From positions 1 through 18,020 of the forward strand of contig JAIRRM010000155.1 in the NCBI GenBank assembly GCA_031255975.1: DNA of 18,020 nt. The letters are read 5' to 3'. Under the pieces are notes generated by a model. That model saw only the letters and a program-made list of their open reading frames with translations. It was not told the DNA's origin and made no database searches. This document shows positions 16,729-18,020 of the stretch, piece by piece (positions within the stretch are counted from its first letter, which is position 1; every line of letters starts with the position of its first letter). The stretch is from Propionibacteriaceae bacterium. Lineage in GTDB: Bacteria; Actinomycetota; Actinomycetes; Propionibacteriales; Propionibacteriaceae. The position numbers and the translations under genes are program-made.

Positions 16729-16734
16729 ACTGTA
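16729..16734 (-). promoter_or_regulatory. Possible -10 box of the long - strand operon
   Basis: TACAGT on the - strand lies six bases before the ATG at 16722, the spacing expected for a leaderless transcript. No clear -35 hexamer is visible. The palindrome at 16775-16788 is about 41 bases upstream. Confidence 0.3.
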
Positions 16735-16774
16735 GCGACCATCCGCCAATACAGCCACGCGTGACAACAGAAAC

Positions 16775-16791
16775 GGGGAGTGCTCCCCATG
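16775..16791 (+). promoter_or_regulatory. Palindromic operator-like element in the divergent intergenic region
   Basis: GGGGAGTGCTCCCCATG contains 6-bp inverted arms around a central TG (16775-16788). It lies between the divergent ATGs at 16722 and 16893 and is identical over 17 bases to the element ahead of the phosphatase gene (- strand, 11010-10994). A CTTG-atg-CAAG repeat follows at 16817-16827. It probably controls one or both divergent transcripts; the binding protein is unknown. Confidence 0.5.
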
Positions 16792-16892
16792 GCGTCATAC
16801 CAGATGCTGAGCCAGACTTGATGCAAGCTGAATACCAAGATCGGCCAACGGATAAATCCGAACCGACGCAATACAGAAGGGAAACCAGAACC

Positions 16893-17192
16893 ATGGCAAA
16901 CATCCATGTCGGGTACGAGGAACTCCGTACCGCAGCTACCCACCTCCGCACCAACAAGGACAACATCCAGGGCGAACTCGACGCGCTGAAGTCCTACATT
17001 CAGAATCTGGTGGCCAGTGGCTTCGTCACTGACCAGGCTTCGAAGCAGTTCGAATCCACCTACACCCAGTTCACCGAAGGTGCCCGGCAAACCATCGAAG
17101 CCCTGCAAGGGCTCGGCCAGTATCTCGATCAGGCCGCCGCCGCGTTCAGCGATCTCGATACGCAGCTCAGCAGTGCTATCGCGGGCCGGTAG
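16893..17192 (+). CDS. WXG100-family type VII secretion protein (motif variant)
   Basis: This 99-aa, all-helical protein has the family length: helix 1 ~8-40, a turn at 41-48, helix 2 ~49-95. The turn reads SGFVTDQAS (42-50), so Phe-Val-Thr (44-46) stands where Trp-x-Gly would be. The following helix (ASKQFESTYTQFTEGARQTI) and LQGLGQYLDQAAAAF are typical of actinobacterial WXG100 proteins, some of which share the FVTD variant. No signal peptide is present, as expected for ESX-type substrates that form helical-hairpin dimers. The ATG at 16893 fits the family's MA-x-I-x-V start and has AGAAGG about 12 bases upstream. It is divergent from the ATPase operon and leads the putative substrate operon. 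Confidence 0.9.
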   Translation: MANIHVGYEELRTAATHLRTNKDNIQGELDALKSYIQNLVASGFVTDQASKQFESTYTQFTEGARQTIEALQGLGQYLDQAAAAFSDLDTQLSSAIAGR

Positions 17193-17213
17193 TAATAGTT
17201 GGAGAAAGTCGCA

Positions 17214-17246
17214 TGGTGGGCGGTGACGCCAGTTCTCCGCCCACCA
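17214..17246 (+). promoter_or_regulatory. Strong hairpin between the WXG100 gene and the next gene, overlapping a 13-codon ORF
   Basis: TGGTGGGCGG (17214-17223) pairs perfectly with CCGCCCACCA (17237-17246) around a 13-base loop. There is no U-tract, so it is not a standard terminator; it may set the mRNA level of the WXG100 gene relative to downstream genes. A 13-codon ORF (MVGGDASSPPTRH, ATG at 17213) with GGAG eight bases upstream covers the hairpin almost exactly, so translation of it could open the stem. Confidence 0.45.
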
Positions 17247-17269
17247 GACACTAAGGCAAGGAACGGATA

Positions 17270-17593
17270 ATGGACGTCCCAATTGATGAATTGGTTCGTT
17301 GTGCCGCGTCGCTGAATGTCATATCTGAGGCTCTCGGAAACGCGAACCAAAATGCAGCAGCGAGCGCTAGCAGTTGTGGGCACTCAAGACTGTCCGGAGT
17401 GCTGCTCCAATTCGGGAATAACTGGAGTGCGCACCGCAGATACCTACTAGACACGATGAGCGGACTCGGAGAGGCTTGTTGCGCCGTTGCCGAACAGTTC
17501 CAAGGCCTTGACCAAGCTCTGAAAGATGCGCTGCTGGACGCCCCCGCGTCGCCTCAGCCCGGAGTTTCTACCGGAATGCGGATCGCTGTCTGA
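17270..17593 (+). CDS. Small helical protein, probable WXG100-like partner or chaperone
   Basis: This 107-aa protein is predicted mostly helical, with no signal peptide or TM. Two helices (~4-30 and ~53-92) flank a turn with Trp52 (FGNNWSAHR), reminiscent of WXG100 geometry, and the tail is Pro/Ser-rich. It has three Cys in the C36 and C70/C71 region. The start is ATG 17270, seven bases after AAGGA. It lies between the WXG100 gene and a large putative type VII substrate, where partner or chaperone genes usually sit. I do not recognise a named family; the WXG-like reading is inference. Confidence 0.65.
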   Translation: MDVPIDELVRCAASLNVISEALGNANQNAAASASSCGHSRLSGVLLQFGNNWSAHRRYLLDTMSGLGEACCAVAEQFQGLDQALKDALLDAPASPQPGVSTGMRIAV

Positions 17594-17622
17594 ACTGCAA
17601 CCATCAGTGGAAAGAAGATGCC

Positions 17623-18020
17623 ATGTCGAGACCGACCTATGAACAATGGCGCCGAGTATGGCCGTCACTCTCAGGTGACCCCACACCCGGCGACCCACAA
17701 AGCTTCAAGACAGTAGCCGACCACTACCAACAGGTCGCTGAAGCCATCACACAAGCCACAACCGACCTGAATACGCTCGTCTCCGAAAGCAGTACCAACG
17801 CGATGGCCGCAGTGTCTCAGACTGCGGCCGATTTGAGTACACCCGCCGGCGTCAACACGGCAGTTAACGAGCCATCGATAGCCGTAAAAGAACTCCACGA
17901 GCAGATGAAGAAGGTTCTCACCCAGCTACAAAAAACCCAGGGGCGTTACCAAGACGCCGCGCAGGCGATGCAAACGTTCCACCAAAAGCTAGAGGAGAAT
18001 CAGCAGCTAGCGGACAAAAC
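17623..18020 (+). CDS. Putative type VII-secreted effector, N-terminal part only (runs off window)
   Basis: The first 132 codons are visible. The start MSRPTYEQWRRVWPSLSGDP leads to DPTPGDP (19-25), followed by long amphipathic helices ending in KLEENQQLADK. This arrangement (DPTPGDP, ~80 residues of helix, then a helix ending in '...A-QxLADKA') is the N-terminal secretion module I know from actinobacterial proteins annotated as putative T7SS-secreted, often polymorphic or RHS-type toxins. The frame is open to the window end, so the effector domain is unseen. The start is ATG 17623, preceded by a GGAAAGAAG purine run; an ATG at 17618 is in another frame. Its place after the WXG100 and small helical genes supports a substrate role. 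Confidence 0.7.
   Translation, partial: MSRPTYEQWRRVWPSLSGDPTPGDPQSFKTVADHYQQVAEAITQATTDLNTLVSESSTNAMAAVSQTAADLSTPAGVNTAVNEPSIAVKELHEQMKKVLTQLQKTQGRYQDAAQAMQTFHQKLEENQQLADK

Noticed and set aside
16716..16892. In-frame extension upstream of the WXG100 ATG
   Set aside because: The family length (about 100 aa) and the MA-x-I-x-V start match ATG 16893; the extension would translate the palindromic element.
16698..17282. 194-codon - strand ORF opposite the WXG100 gene
   Set aside because: It is antisense to a well-supported WXG100 gene, has no family resemblance, and would swallow the divergent promoter region.

Overview
The window comes from a high-G+C Gram-positive bacterium, almost certainly an actinobacterium. 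The base composition is G+C rich. GTG and TTG starts sit beside ATG, and genes are packed with ATGA or TGATG overlaps. The MoxR / DUF58 / transglutaminase-like / FHA / PP2C / Ser-Thr kinase / FtsK-like ATPase / WXG100 content is a known actinobacterial combination. I cannot name the genus.

Layout. (1) 1-769, + strand: the 3' end of a periplasmic multiple-monosaccharide-binding protein (ChvE family), followed by two hairpins, the second a good intrinsic terminator. (2) 880-1260: about 380 bases with no confident gene. (3) 1261-16722, all on the - strand: one long co-directional gene train. In transcription order it holds two small alpha/beta proteins, a 1467-aa FtsK/EssC-type ATPase, a PP2C phosphatase, a zinc-ribbon/FHA protein, a transmembrane Ser/Thr kinase, a degenerate-FHA/winged-helix protein, a MoxR AAA+ ATPase, a DUF58 protein and a multi-TM transglutaminase-like protein. 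(4) 16893 to the window end, + strand and divergent: a WXG100 protein, a small helical protein with a central Trp, and the start of a large protein carrying a 'DPTPGDP' N-terminal module typical of type VII-secreted polymorphic toxins.

Together these read as a type VII secretion-like locus with its own phospho-signalling set. The ATPase is the motor. The WXG100, its helical neighbour and the truncated large protein are the likely exported side. The kinase and phosphatase would write and erase phosphothreonine, which the FHA domains (on the ATPase, the zinc-ribbon protein and, in degenerate form, the winged-helix protein) could read. MoxR, DUF58 and the transglutaminase-like protein form the usual three-gene chaperone/membrane module. 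No EccB, EccD, EccE or mycosin is in the window.

The most unusual observations are these: a ubiquitin-like domain (a separate protein or part of EccD elsewhere) apparently fused ahead of FHA on an EssC-like ATPase; an exact 17-bp sequence with a 6+6 bp inverted repeat, present both in the divergent promoter region and ahead of the phosphatase, in the same orientation relative to the downstream gene; a transglutaminase-like domain whose catalytic Cys position is Asp; and a 189-base gap that holds two competing small ORFs.
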